From contig RPFO01000702.1 of NCBI GenBank assembly GCA_009746045.1, positions 996,001 through 1,060,000 of the forward strand: a stretch of 64,000 nt of DNA, written 5' to 3'. Shown here one piece after another: positions 1 through 7,335 of this stretch (the stretch's first letter is position 1; each line of letters starts with the position of its first letter). This DNA is from Mesostigma viride. Taxonomy: Eukaryota > Streptophyta > Mesostigmatophyceae > Mesostigmatales > Mesostigmataceae. A program made the translations under genes and the position numbers. The notes under the pieces were generated by a model. It saw nothing but the letters and a program-made list of their open reading frames with translations, made no database searches and was not told where the DNA came from.

Positions 1-1470
1 ACGCAGTTAGAAAAAATAATAGAACAAGTTAATCGTATTAATAATGTCATAAAATTCCAATACTGGGATATTAGTGTTAATATGCCTCAAGGATCAGCTG
101 TTAGTAAAACACAAGATATTATTACACTCAATTCCATTATTCAGCAAAAATTAAAATCTGACCAAACTATTAATTTGCTGACACAAGCACAAACTGAATC
201 CCATAAGTTAAATGAATGGCAATTAGCAAATTTAAAACAAATAGATAAAAAAATAGCAAAGTCCCTATGTATAGATGATGAATTATACGCGAAATTTATT
301 TCTGCCACTACTCAATGTGAATTAGTTTGGAGAAAAGCAAAAGCCGAGGATAATTATGAAGCACTTAAACCTTATCTACAGGAAGTATTAAACTGTACGC
401 AGGCTATTGCTAAGAGTAAGTCTCAAAAATTTAATTGCTCACTTTATGATGCTCTAATTGATGAATACGACCCAGATAGTAAATCTGAAGAAATAAAAGT
501 AATTTTTTCTACTCTAAAGAAGAATTTACCTAATTTAATCAAAGAAATACAACGTAAACAAAAATATGAATCTATAATTCCACTTACAGAAATGAATACA
601 GCGCAACAAAAATTAGTTGCAGAAAAAATAATAAAAATGATGGGTTTTGATTTTACTAAGGGTAGATTAGATGAATCAGAGCATCCTTATTGTCGTGGTA
701 ACCCTGATGATATTAGGTTAACAAGTAGATATGATAAGAATAATTTTTTATCTGGAATTCTGTCTAGTATGCATGAAGCTGGTCATGGCCTATATGAACA
801 AAATTTACCAGCAAGTTATAGAAATCAGTTTGTGGGTATGGCAAGCAGCATGTCATTACATGAAAGCCAATCTTTATTTATGGAAATGCAGGTTGGTAAG
901 TCAAAAGAATTTATGCAATACTTAGCCAGGGTTCTTAGAGATGATTTTAAATATATAGGATCTGAATATTCAAGTGATAATTTGTATAAATTAGTTACAA
1001 GGGTCAAGCCAAATTTGATTAGAATTAATTCTGATGAAGTGACTTATTGTATGCATGTAATATTAAGGTATGAAATTGAAGAAGCGCTGATTTATGGTCA
1101 CTTAAGTTTGGATGAGTTACCTGTTTATTGGAATCAGAAAATATCTGAATATTTAGGTATTAGTTGTACTTCCAATAAACTTGGATGTTTACAAGATATA
1201 CATTGGTCACTAGGAGATTTTGGTTATTTTCCCTCTTATGCTAAAGGGGCTATTATTGCTGCAATGTTAATGCGAACAATCAATCATAATACAAGACAAA
1301 AAATTGCTAATGGAGAATTTGAAAATATAAATAAATTTTTGAATAAAAATATAAGAAACTTGGGTTCATTAAAATCTACTAATACTTTAATTCAAGATGC
1401 AACGGGAGAAGAACAAATTAACCCAACTATATTTTTAACATATTTAGAACAAAAATATCTATCTCCTTAG
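1..1470 (+). CDS. M32 carboxypeptidase (carboxypeptidase Taq family), 5' end outside window
   Basis: Zinc metallocarboxypeptidase that removes C-terminal residues from peptides, probably in the cytoplasm. The first ATG in the window is at 82, but the frame is open back to base 1. The 27 codons before it encode the conserved 'YWDISVNMPQGSA' segment typical of the M32 N-terminus, so the gene starts just upstream of the window. The zinc motif HEAGH is encoded at 772-786, and the downstream 'SLHESQS' supplies the usual third (glutamate) ligand. About 489 residues are visible against roughly 490-500 in the family, so only a few are missing. It converges with the MFS gene with 14 bases between the stops. 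Family call is secure; physiological substrate unknown. Confidence 0.93.
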   Translation, partial: TQLEKIIEQVNRINNVIKFQYWDISVNMPQGSAVSKTQDIITLNSIIQQKLKSDQTINLLTQAQTESHKLNEWQLANLKQIDKKIAKSLCIDDELYAKFISATTQCELVWRKAKAEDNYEALKPYLQEVLNCTQAIAKSKSQKFNCSLYDALIDEYDPDSKSEEIKVIFSTLKKNLPNLIKEIQRKQKYESIIPLTEMNTAQQKLVAEKIIKMMGFDFTKGRLDESEHPYCRGNPDDIRLTSRYDKNNFLSGILSSMHEAGHGLYEQNLPASYRNQFVGMASSMSLHESQSLFMEMQVGKSKEFMQYLARVLRDDFKYIGSEYSSDNLYKLVTRVKPNLIRINSDEVTYCMHVILRYEIEEALIYGHLSLDELPVYWNQKISEYLGISCTSNKLGCLQDIHWSLGDFGYFPSYAKGAIIAAMLMRTINHNTRQKIANGEFENINKFLNKNIRNLGSLKSTNTLIQDATGEEQINPTIFLTYLEQKYLSP

Positions 1471-1484
1471 GAAATAGCAATATT

Positions 1485-2798
1485 TTAAACCTCAACAGCT
1501 CTTTGATCTAATCTTGTAAAATGTAGTAATCCAAATCCAAATCCTATAATACCAGGAATTACCACAATTAGCATTCCATAGTAACCAAATAGTGCATTCA
1601 AAAATATTAACCCAAATGAGGTTACCAAATATATGACGGCTCTTGAGAGAGCAAATATAAAGCTTACATAGGTAAATCTCTTAAATACTGGAAAATGCCG
1701 GTAAATAATTGGCATAGCAGGTACAGGACTTAGAATAAAAAACATAATAAACGACTGAATTATAAACAAATCAAATGCAGATTCAAGATGGTTAAGTAAG
1801 TATGGAACAAAACATAAGAAAATAAAAAGTATAACCATTGTAACCCTAAGAATTTTTAAAGGGTGTATAATGTAGCTTAAATATGTTAAACATAATATGC
1901 CTGCTAATTGTACTATAGAAACAGTAAAATTCTGATAAATGATTTGTTCTGGGGTATAATGAAAAACGTCACTTAAGATAGAACCGCAATAAATATAACT
2001 AAAGTAAAAGCAAAAAGGCCAAATACAATCCATAAGAAATAGCGCCAAGCAGGTTTTATAATCAACTTTCTCATGAACGATCAGATTGCTATTCTTAGAT
2101 ATATCAAGATTAACTTGCTCATTTTTATACTGTTTATAAAATCTCTGTAATTTGCGTTTTGCATCAACAAATTCTGGAGTTTCCTTAAGTGCTGTGCGAG
2201 AGATACCACCGATAAGAGCAATCCCTGCGCCAAACCAAAATGCTACACGCCAATTCATAGCATAGGAACTGGAAATATGAGCAACGATAAGAGCCACCAT
2301 ACCTCCTAAACTACAACAAACTGTAATAAATGATACTATAGGATATTGCAAGGGAGGTTTGATAGTTTCCGTCAAGTAAAGTTCTGCTCCTACTGTTTCT
2401 CCTAAAGATGACATACCTTGCAGGATACGGCATATAATCATAAATATGGAGGCAAAATACCCCCACTGAGCATAAGTCGGAAGATTAGCCATTATAAAAC
2501 AAGTAAATGCCATCATAAAAGTAGTTATGATAACAGTAGACTTACGCCCAATATTGTCTCCTATCCAGCCAAACAATAATGCACCGAGTGGCCTTGTAAT
2601 AAAAGTTACACAAAAAGTAAAGGCCGCAATAATAGAACTAGAAAAAGAATCAGTTTTGGGGAAAAACAGCTCATTAAGCAGTACCGCCATATGAACGTAT
2701 AGCATCAAATCAAAGTATTCAAGGAACGTGCCTATAGATAATAAACCTACAGCTTCTTTTTGTTCTCTTGCCAAGCTTCTTTGTTCTGATATTTTCAC
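1485..2798 (-). CDS. MFS transporter, ProP-like (metabolite:H+ symporter type)
   Basis: Inner-membrane permease of the major facilitator superfamily with about 12 hydrophobic segments in 437 residues. The loop 2-3 signature is visible as 'RPLGALLFGWIGDNIGRKS' (about residues 68-86), as in the ProP/osmolyte and citrate symporter branch. Rickettsial genomes carry several ProP-like paralogues thought to import host metabolites; the substrate cannot be read from sequence. The start is a GTG with no clear Shine-Dalgarno sequence, so the exact N-terminus is uncertain, although residues 1-20 look like the usual short cytoplasmic N-terminal tail. It stands alone with a long non-coding region upstream. 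Confidence 0.88.
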   Translation of the reverse strand: MKISEQRSLAREQKEAVGLLSIGTFLEYFDLMLYVHMAVLLNELFFPKTDSFSSSIIAAFTFCVTFITRPLGALLFGWIGDNIGRKSTVIITTFMMAFTCFIMANLPTYAQWGYFASIFMIICRILQGMSSLGETVGAELYLTETIKPPLQYPIVSFITVCCSLGGMVALIVAHISSSYAMNWRVAFWFGAGIALIGGISRTALKETPEFVDAKRKLQRFYKQYKNEQVNLDISKNSNLIVHEKVDYKTCLALFLMDCIWPFCFYFSYIYCGSILSDVFHYTPEQIIYQNFTVSIVQLAGILCLTYLSYIIHPLKILRVTMVILFIFLCFVPYLLNHLESAFDLFIIQSFIMFFILSPVPAMPIIYRHFPVFKRFTYVSFIFALSRAVIYLVTSFGLIFLNALFGYYGMLIVVIPGIIGFGFGLLHFTRLDQRAVEV

Positions 2799-3390
2799 GG
2801 GAGATCATCTTTATTTACTAAACTAATATTAATTATTCTGATATTCTTAGCAACTATTAATTATAGAATTAGCAGGTTAATTTTTATATCATTTAGACAC
2901 TTATTACCGAAATAACGCAGTTATTTATTAAATCTCGCCTAATTTATCTATCATTTACTAGTAAATGATAAAAAATACTAAGCCTATAAACTAAATTTTA
3001 CTTTTGTAAGCTCAACGCTAATCAACCTATATAATAAAATATAACAAAAAAAGGTAAAAGCTTATCAATAGTATATCACTAAGTTTATGATTGACTCAAA
3101 TTTTTTGCTAAAGATTGTATAACCAAAAGTTATAACGTCTGTAAGCCTTGTAAAATAAGGTATACAAGACTCTTGTTACAAAGTTACACTTGTTACACTG
3201 AAAAAATGGTAATGCCAGGATTATAAAAATTATTTTGTTAAATCAGTTTTTGATTACTTGAAGAAACACTGAACATACCAATTCTACTGGATAGGTTAAA
3301 TAAGGTAATAAAAAGTAATAGCTTTTTAAGTGTAATTAATGATATAATTTTATATTCTAAAATTATATTTAATCTCTTTTTGGTATATTC
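2799..3390. other. Long intergenic stretch with palindrome and short repeats
   Basis: About 600 bases between the MFS gene start and the IS200-like element with no convincing gene. It holds a 22-base perfect palindrome at 2949-2970 and three copies of 'gttaca' at 3175-3180, 3183-3188 and 3192-3197; two of them belong to a 9-base direct repeat 'cttgttaca' spaced 17 bases start to start. It must also contain the MFS promoter. The stretch could be a decayed gene region next to the insertion element. Confidence 0.5.
2949..2970. repeat. 22-bp perfect palindrome
   Basis: An 11-base arm starting 'tatcatttact' is followed directly by its exact reverse complement with no loop. It lies about 150 bases upstream of the MFS start codon. 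A spacer-free palindrome fits a dimeric regulator site better than a terminator; no T-run follows on either strand. Function is inferred only. Confidence 0.5.
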
Positions 3391-3393
3391 CCT

Positions 3394-3405
3394 GCCGTTT
3401 GCGGC
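3394..3405 (+). repeat. Left subterminal hairpin of IS200-like element
   Basis: Four-base GC stem (gccg/cggc) with loop tttg, 14 bases before the tnpA start codon. In IS200 relatives such hairpins are the TnpA recognition sites; the left one can also hinder translation read-through from outside. Confidence 0.55.
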
Positions 3406-3418
3406 ATAAAATGAAGAG

Positions 3419-3862
3419 ATGAGCAAATATATACACAAGAGTCATAACGTTACTGTTTTATTGTATCACCTGGTATTTCTAGCAAAGTATCGCCGAGCGG
3501 TGTTTGACTTATCAGTTGACCAAGTGCTACGGAAAGTATGTTTAGAGATAGAAAAGAGATATCAAATAAAATTTTTAGAAATAGGAACTGATGAGGATCA
3601 TGTAAATTTTTTAGTACAATCTGTACCGACCTATAGCGTAACAAAAATAGTAATGATAATTAAAAGTGTTATGGCTCGTCAAATATTTAGGTTATATCCA
3701 CAAATTAAGAAACAATTATTGGGAGAAGAATTTCGGACTGATGGATATTTCACAAGTACGGTAAGTAAGCACGGGAATAAGAATATGATAGGAAAATACG
3801 TAAAAAATCAAAGTAAGGAATATAAGAAACTGCATGATAATTATCAGTTAGCTTTTTTCTAA
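3419..3862 (+). CDS. tnpA: IS200-type Y1 transposase TnpA, probably catalytically impaired
   Basis: HUH single-strand transposase of full family length (147 residues). The N-terminal 'YHLVFLAKYRR' and the catalytic tyrosine Y127 in 'IGKYVKN' are in place. The metal-binding HUH motif, normally H-hydrophobic-H followed by LL or FL, reads H61-V62-N63: the second histidine codon is aat instead of cat. This histidine helps hold the catalytic metal in characterised members, so this copy is probably inactive or weak unless helped by an intact copy elsewhere. The start ATG at 3419 is preferred because the ATG at 3411 runs into a stop after three codons. Confidence 0.92.
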   Translation: MSKYIHKSHNVTVLLYHLVFLAKYRRAVFDLSVDQVLRKVCLEIEKRYQIKFLEIGTDEDHVNFLVQSVPTYSVTKIVMIIKSVMARQIFRLYPQIKKQLLGEEFRTDGYFTSTVSKHGNKNMIGKYVKNQSKEYKKLHDNYQLAFF

Positions 3863-3876
3863 AACTCTAAAATACC

Positions 3877-3889
3877 CCGCTGCTTGCGG
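3877..3889 (+). repeat. Right subterminal hairpin of IS200-like element
   Basis: Stem ccgc/gcgg with loop tgctt, 15 bases after the tnpA stop codon. It resembles the left hairpin in its GC-rich stem within AT-rich DNA. Confidence 0.55.
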
Positions 3890-3967
3890 CGAGGATTGAT
3901 TTTATTTATTACGTATAATTCTGATTAAAAAACAATAATTTTTTAATATTAATAAATTGAGCTTTAT

Positions 3968-4597
3968 ATGGCTGGTGTAATATATATTTTAACTAATCCG
4001 TTTATGCCTGACATATTTAAAATAGGTAGAACAGAAAGAAATGTAGAAGATAGGATTAAAGAACTTGATACTACAAGTATGCCAGCGCCTTTTAGATGTG
4101 TTTATGCTGCTGAAGTTAATGACGTTGTAATTGTTGAGAAGAGAATACAAAGAATATTTAGTGATAAAAGAATAAGAAAAAATAGGGAGTTCTTTGAAAA
4201 AGTATCACTTCAACAGCTGATTGAAGCTATCAAGCTTGCTGAAATAAGAGAAGTAACACCTAAAAACGATATTTTTAATGAACCATCAGATAAAGGAGTA
4301 TTAGAAAAATGCAGCGAAGTAGAAGAACGTAAGAATAAATGGGCATTTAAAGATTTAAGAATACCCATTAATTCCCTTCTTTATTTTTCTAAGGATGATA
4401 GTGTAACAAGTATTGTAGCGGATGAGAACTCAAATAGAGTTATTTTTGAAGGAGTTAATATGTCTTTATCGGCGTCAGCTTTAAAAGCTTTAAATAAGAT
4501 AGGTTATACTTGGAGTAGTGTAAGAGGGAGTGATTACTGGATGTATGAAGATGAAACACTTACAACAAGGCGCTTAGAATTGGAATCTATAGAATAA
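3968..4597 (+). CDS. GIY-YIG (T5orf172-type) nuclease-domain protein
   Basis: 209 residues. Residues 1-80 form a T5orf172-like GIY-YIG domain: 'VIYILTNPFMPDIFKIGRT' supplies the two tyrosine/glycine-type strands, followed by R28 and by E56-K-R. Residues 120-205 form a separate conserved-looking module ending 'SSVRGSDYWMYEDETLTTRR', which resembles the RAMA-like DNA-associated tail found behind such domains. Proteins of this group occur in phages, restriction contexts and as stand-alone genes; the biological role is unknown. It lies between the IS200-like element and tRNA-His, with no operon partner, so it may have been acquired. Domain call is good, function is not. Confidence 0.75.
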   Translation: MAGVIYILTNPFMPDIFKIGRTERNVEDRIKELDTTSMPAPFRCVYAAEVNDVVIVEKRIQRIFSDKRIRKNREFFEKVSLQQLIEAIKLAEIREVTPKNDIFNEPSDKGVLEKCSEVEERKNKWAFKDLRIPINSLLYFSKDDSVTSIVADENSNRVIFEGVNMSLSASALKALNKIGYTWSSVRGSDYWMYEDETLTTRRLELESIE

Positions 4598-4684
4598 ATC
4601 TTCAAAAAACCTTCTAAAGTATAACCAGAGTATATCGAATAAGAATTAGGTAAAATAATAAAACCTTGTGTCCTTTATATTTAC

Positions 4685-4762
4685 TGGGGCGAATGACGGG
4701 GCTCGAACCCGCGACCCTCAGATCCACAATCTGATGCTCTAACCAGCTGAGCTACACCCGCC
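4685..4762 (-). tRNA. tRNA-His (GTG anticodon)
   Basis: Read on the minus strand, the cloverleaf has acceptor strands GCGGGTG and CATTCGC, a D arm with AGCTCAG, an anticodon stem TCAGA/TCTGA enclosing loop TTGTGGA (anticodon GTG), and a T arm with GGTTCGA. It has the histidine-specific extra G at position -1 paired with discriminator C73, and the CCA end is encoded. The opposite G-1:C73 identity pair makes the assignment firm. Confidence 0.97.
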
Positions 4763-4830
4763 GTAATAATTGCTATAAATACTCTGACAAACTAATTTAA
4801 TTTGTTGTGCGAGTCAATCATATTTTTATG

Positions 4831-6183
4831 TTAAACATCTCTTATAGGTATAAATTTGAAGCGATCTTTTTTAGAGCTGAATTTTGCAAGAATGGATTGG
4901 AGAATTGTTGGCTTATAAAAATTATAGTTTCTTTTATATTTGGTATTAGTATATAACTCATAATTTTTAATTAACGACGGTATAACCTCACTATAATAGA
5001 CTTTGTATAAATCATGCATGGTAGATCTTGTAGTTAAGTACCCCCACTTCATAACTTGTTGGGGGACTCTTGCTAGTGCTTCCACGCACGCTATTGCTTC
5101 TTCTGCTTCTGGGTCAGCCCGTTTATAAACATCCGCTGCCGGTGAGAGATTTGACTGCATATCTAGAATCATGGTTTTTATCATTATTGCCATATATTTT
5201 TCATTTGAAAATTTTTTGACAAATATACAATTATTATTGATAGCAAGTTTGCTAAACCTATACTTATGGTATTGAATTAATATCCGAATCCACAGTACCT
5301 TGAAGCCAGAAATTTTTTGTTTGTTGTAAAATTTTAGCTTTTCTTCTAAAGATAGCATTTTATCCATGCCCCAAGATAGAAGATTTTTATATAAATTGTG
5401 ACATCTTTTTATATCTTTTCTTCTACCTTCCTTGACATGTGGCTTAGCCCTGGTACAAGAAAAGTTAGCAGAGTGTCTACCTATTTGTTGCCCCTGAGTA
5501 TTGCGAATTATGTCAGCATAATGGCCCAGTTCCTGACCTGCAATAATTTGCATTCTTGCAGCTGCAGCCCAGCCGTCGCCATAAAATGGATTAGAAGTAT
5601 TGTTAGGTGCAAAAGGGTCTCCCCCGCAAGAAACATAAATACATACATTACTGCCGTCAGTACTTTGCATGCCGCTATTTGTTCCCGACGTTTTCCAGCT
5701 TGAAATATCCATAACGTCACCAATATTGTGGGAGTAGGTTATAAATATTTGAGTGCGATCAAGTAGTAGCCATTTAATTACTATTGGATGAGCAGATTGC
5801 ACAAGAATCCTAGCAAGTTGCATTTGAGTATTAAAATCCACTGGTAGTAATTTTTTTGTCTGATTCAGCAGTTCCGTTATTATTTTCGTAATTTGGTCGT
5901 TTGTCAGGTTTTTGTTTTTTTGTAAATATAAATTCTTAATAGTCTTTCTGGTTAATTCAAGTAATTTAGGGTTAGTTAATTCTTCCTTGGTCATCATCAA
6001 AGTTATGCCAGAACTAGGGTCCGTGAACCTTGAAAAATTACAGTAATAATCTGTGTCCACCCGCATTCTACCAGAAGAAAGTAAATCTTTTGCTAAAGTT
6101 TCATATTCAATTTGCATTTCCTCTTGGTGGACTCCAGGGATTTTGTCAAGAATATGATATACTAAACTCATCCTGTAACCCAA
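4831..6183 (-). CDS. DUF2748 family protein (Rickettsiales-restricted, unknown function)
   Basis: 450 residues, no signal peptide and no clear membrane segment. The sequence looks like the DUF2748 family, which I know only from Rickettsia and relatives. The central part (about residues 205-225) contains 'AGQELGHYAD', which has the shape of an HExxH zinc-peptidase helix but with glutamine in place of the first histidine (Q217, E218, H221, D224). An internal ATG four codons later (6171) is an alternative start. The start overlaps the end of the ydcF-like gene by 38 bases, implying co-transcription with ydcF, lipB and mutL. Activity is unknown. Confidence 0.7.
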   Translation of the reverse strand: MGYRMSLVYHILDKIPGVHQEEMQIEYETLAKDLLSSGRMRVDTDYYCNFSRFTDPSSGITLMMTKEELTNPKLLELTRKTIKNLYLQKNKNLTNDQITKIITELLNQTKKLLPVDFNTQMQLARILVQSAHPIVIKWLLLDRTQIFITYSHNIGDVMDISSWKTSGTNSGMQSTDGSNVCIYVSCGGDPFAPNNTSNPFYGDGWAAAARMQIIAGQELGHYADIIRNTQGQQIGRHSANFSCTRAKPHVKEGRRKDIKRCHNLYKNLLSWGMDKMLSLEEKLKFYNKQKISGFKVLWIRILIQYHKYRFSKLAINNNCIFVKKFSNEKYMAIMIKTMILDMQSNLSPAADVYKRADPEAEEAIACVEALARVPQQVMKWGYLTTRSTMHDLYKVYYSEVIPSLIKNYELYTNTKYKRNYNFYKPTILQSILAKFSSKKDRFKFIPIRDV

Positions 6184-6706
6184 AAATTGAGAGTAATATT
6201 GTCAGTAAATATTTGTTATATTCTACAAATATAGATCGGTAACTTTTGTTTTTTACGAGAACGATATGTGGTACTATCGCTCCTCTAGGGAGGTAGCGAG
6301 TAGTCTCATATATTGCACGCGGCATTTCTTCGGCTAGAGTAACTAACCTAATTGAAGAAATTCCGTACTTTTTAAGGAGTAAGTAAGTATTGGTGGGATA
6401 ATGCTTATTACCGCGCAGAATTTCGGGATCTAAAATCACCTGATATTCTGGTACTCCTTGTTCCTTCAAATAATTTTTATAGGAGGTAGGGTTTTCATCA
6501 TTTGTAAGTAAAATAAGTGGTGCATAACCAAGCTTTAACAGTGCCGCAGCCGTATAAAGTTTCTGTTTATTATCGCCAAAAATTACAATTGCTTCCGCCC
6601 GTGTGCTGGTATCCAATTCGTAATTACCTATCACATAGATAAAACCAAAGAATCCTAATACCCACGATAGTAATATTACGCTAAAAGTTATAGCTGTTGA
6701 TCTCAT
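6146..6706 (-). CDS. YdcF/SanA-like DUF218 family protein
   Basis: 186 residues with one N-terminal transmembrane helix (about residues 5-25), then a DUF218-type Rossmann-like domain beginning 'AEAIVIFGDNKQKLYTAAAL'. Members such as ElyC, SanA and YdcF are linked to envelope carrier-lipid metabolism or vancomycin barrier function, but the reaction is not settled. The domain is somewhat short. Its start codon overlaps the lipB stop by one base (6706), so the two are translationally coupled. Confidence 0.8.
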   Translation of the reverse strand: MRSTAITFSVILLSWVLGFFGFIYVIGNYELDTSTRAEAIVIFGDNKQKLYTAAALLKLGYAPLILLTNDENPTSYKNYLKEQGVPEYQVILDPEILRGNKHYPTNTYLLLKKYGISSIRLVTLAEEMPRAIYETTRYLPRGAIVPHIVLVKNKSYRSIFVEYNKYLLTILLSIFGLQDEFSISYS

Positions 6707-7332
6707 TAAAATATTTCTATAAATTTTTTCTTTAATATTATATCAAATTCTGTTATGGAAATGTTGATACCCATATCTTCTAGTGAGGTTATAGGAAAAT
6801 CATTTATCCCACAAGGGATTATCCCAGAATAATTATCAAGATTTGGGCTGATGTTGACTGCTATACCATGATAAGTAACCCATTTCCTTACTCTGATTCC
6901 TATAGCACCGATTTTAGATTCTATATTTCTGCTGTTTTTAACCCAGATGCCTACTTTACCTTGAATTGTAAAAGCATTCACATCCAGTTCTGCAAGTGTT
7001 AATATTATCCATTTTTCGAGTTGTGTAATATATAGTTTTAAATCTTTAACCTTATCTGTATTATTCAAATTTATTATAGGATAAATGATTCTTTGTCCCG
7101 GGCCATGATAAGTAAATTTTCCTCCTCGGCCGGTATAAATAACTGGAAATGAATCAGGTTTTAGCAATTCCTCTACATTATGACTTGTTCCGGCAGTGTA
7201 TACTTCCTTATGCTCTAGCAAAAAGATAGTATCGGGCTGCATAGAGTTTATAACTCTATCTAGTTGACCTTCCATTATTTTTATCCCCTCTTGATAATCA
7301 ACAAGACCGGGTAGGGTGATCCATTTTACCAA
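6706..7332 (-). CDS. lipB: Octanoyltransferase LipB
   Basis: Moves octanoate from acyl carrier protein onto lipoyl domains of 2-oxoacid dehydrogenases, the first step of de novo lipoylation, in the cytoplasm. Signatures: 'GRGGKFTYHGPGQ' (residues 68-80), catalytic lysine K140 in 'SKIGAIGI', and catalytic cysteine C174 in 'IIPCGI'. Length 208 is normal. It follows mutL with three bases between them and is coupled to the ydcF-like gene downstream. Confidence 0.96.
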   Translation of the reverse strand: MVKWITLPGLVDYQEGIKIMEGQLDRVINSMQPDTIFLLEHKEVYTAGTSHNVEELLKPDSFPVIYTGRGGKFTYHGPGQRIIYPIINLNNTDKVKDLKLYITQLEKWIILTLAELDVNAFTIQGKVGIWVKNSRNIESKIGAIGIRVRKWVTYHGIAVNISPNLDNYSGIIPCGINDFPITSLEDMGINISITEFDIILKKKFIEIF

Positions 7333-7335
7333 TGT

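Larger units (their letters stand above)
3391..3894 (+). mobile_element. IS200-like insertion element (TnpA only)
   Basis: Single-gene element of the IS200 group. A short hairpin (gccg-tttg-cggc, 3394-3405) lies just left of the transposase gene and another (ccgc-tgctt-gcgg, 3877-3889) lies just right of it, matching the subterminal hairpins that Y1 transposases recognise in single-stranded DNA. No tnpB is present. The exact cleavage sites cannot be fixed without a second copy, so the outer limits are approximate. Confidence 0.75.

Noticed and set aside
3238-3438. 66-codon minus-strand frame left of the IS200-like element
   Set aside because: It runs through the element's left hairpin and into the complement of tnpA; composition is that of AT-rich non-coding DNA.
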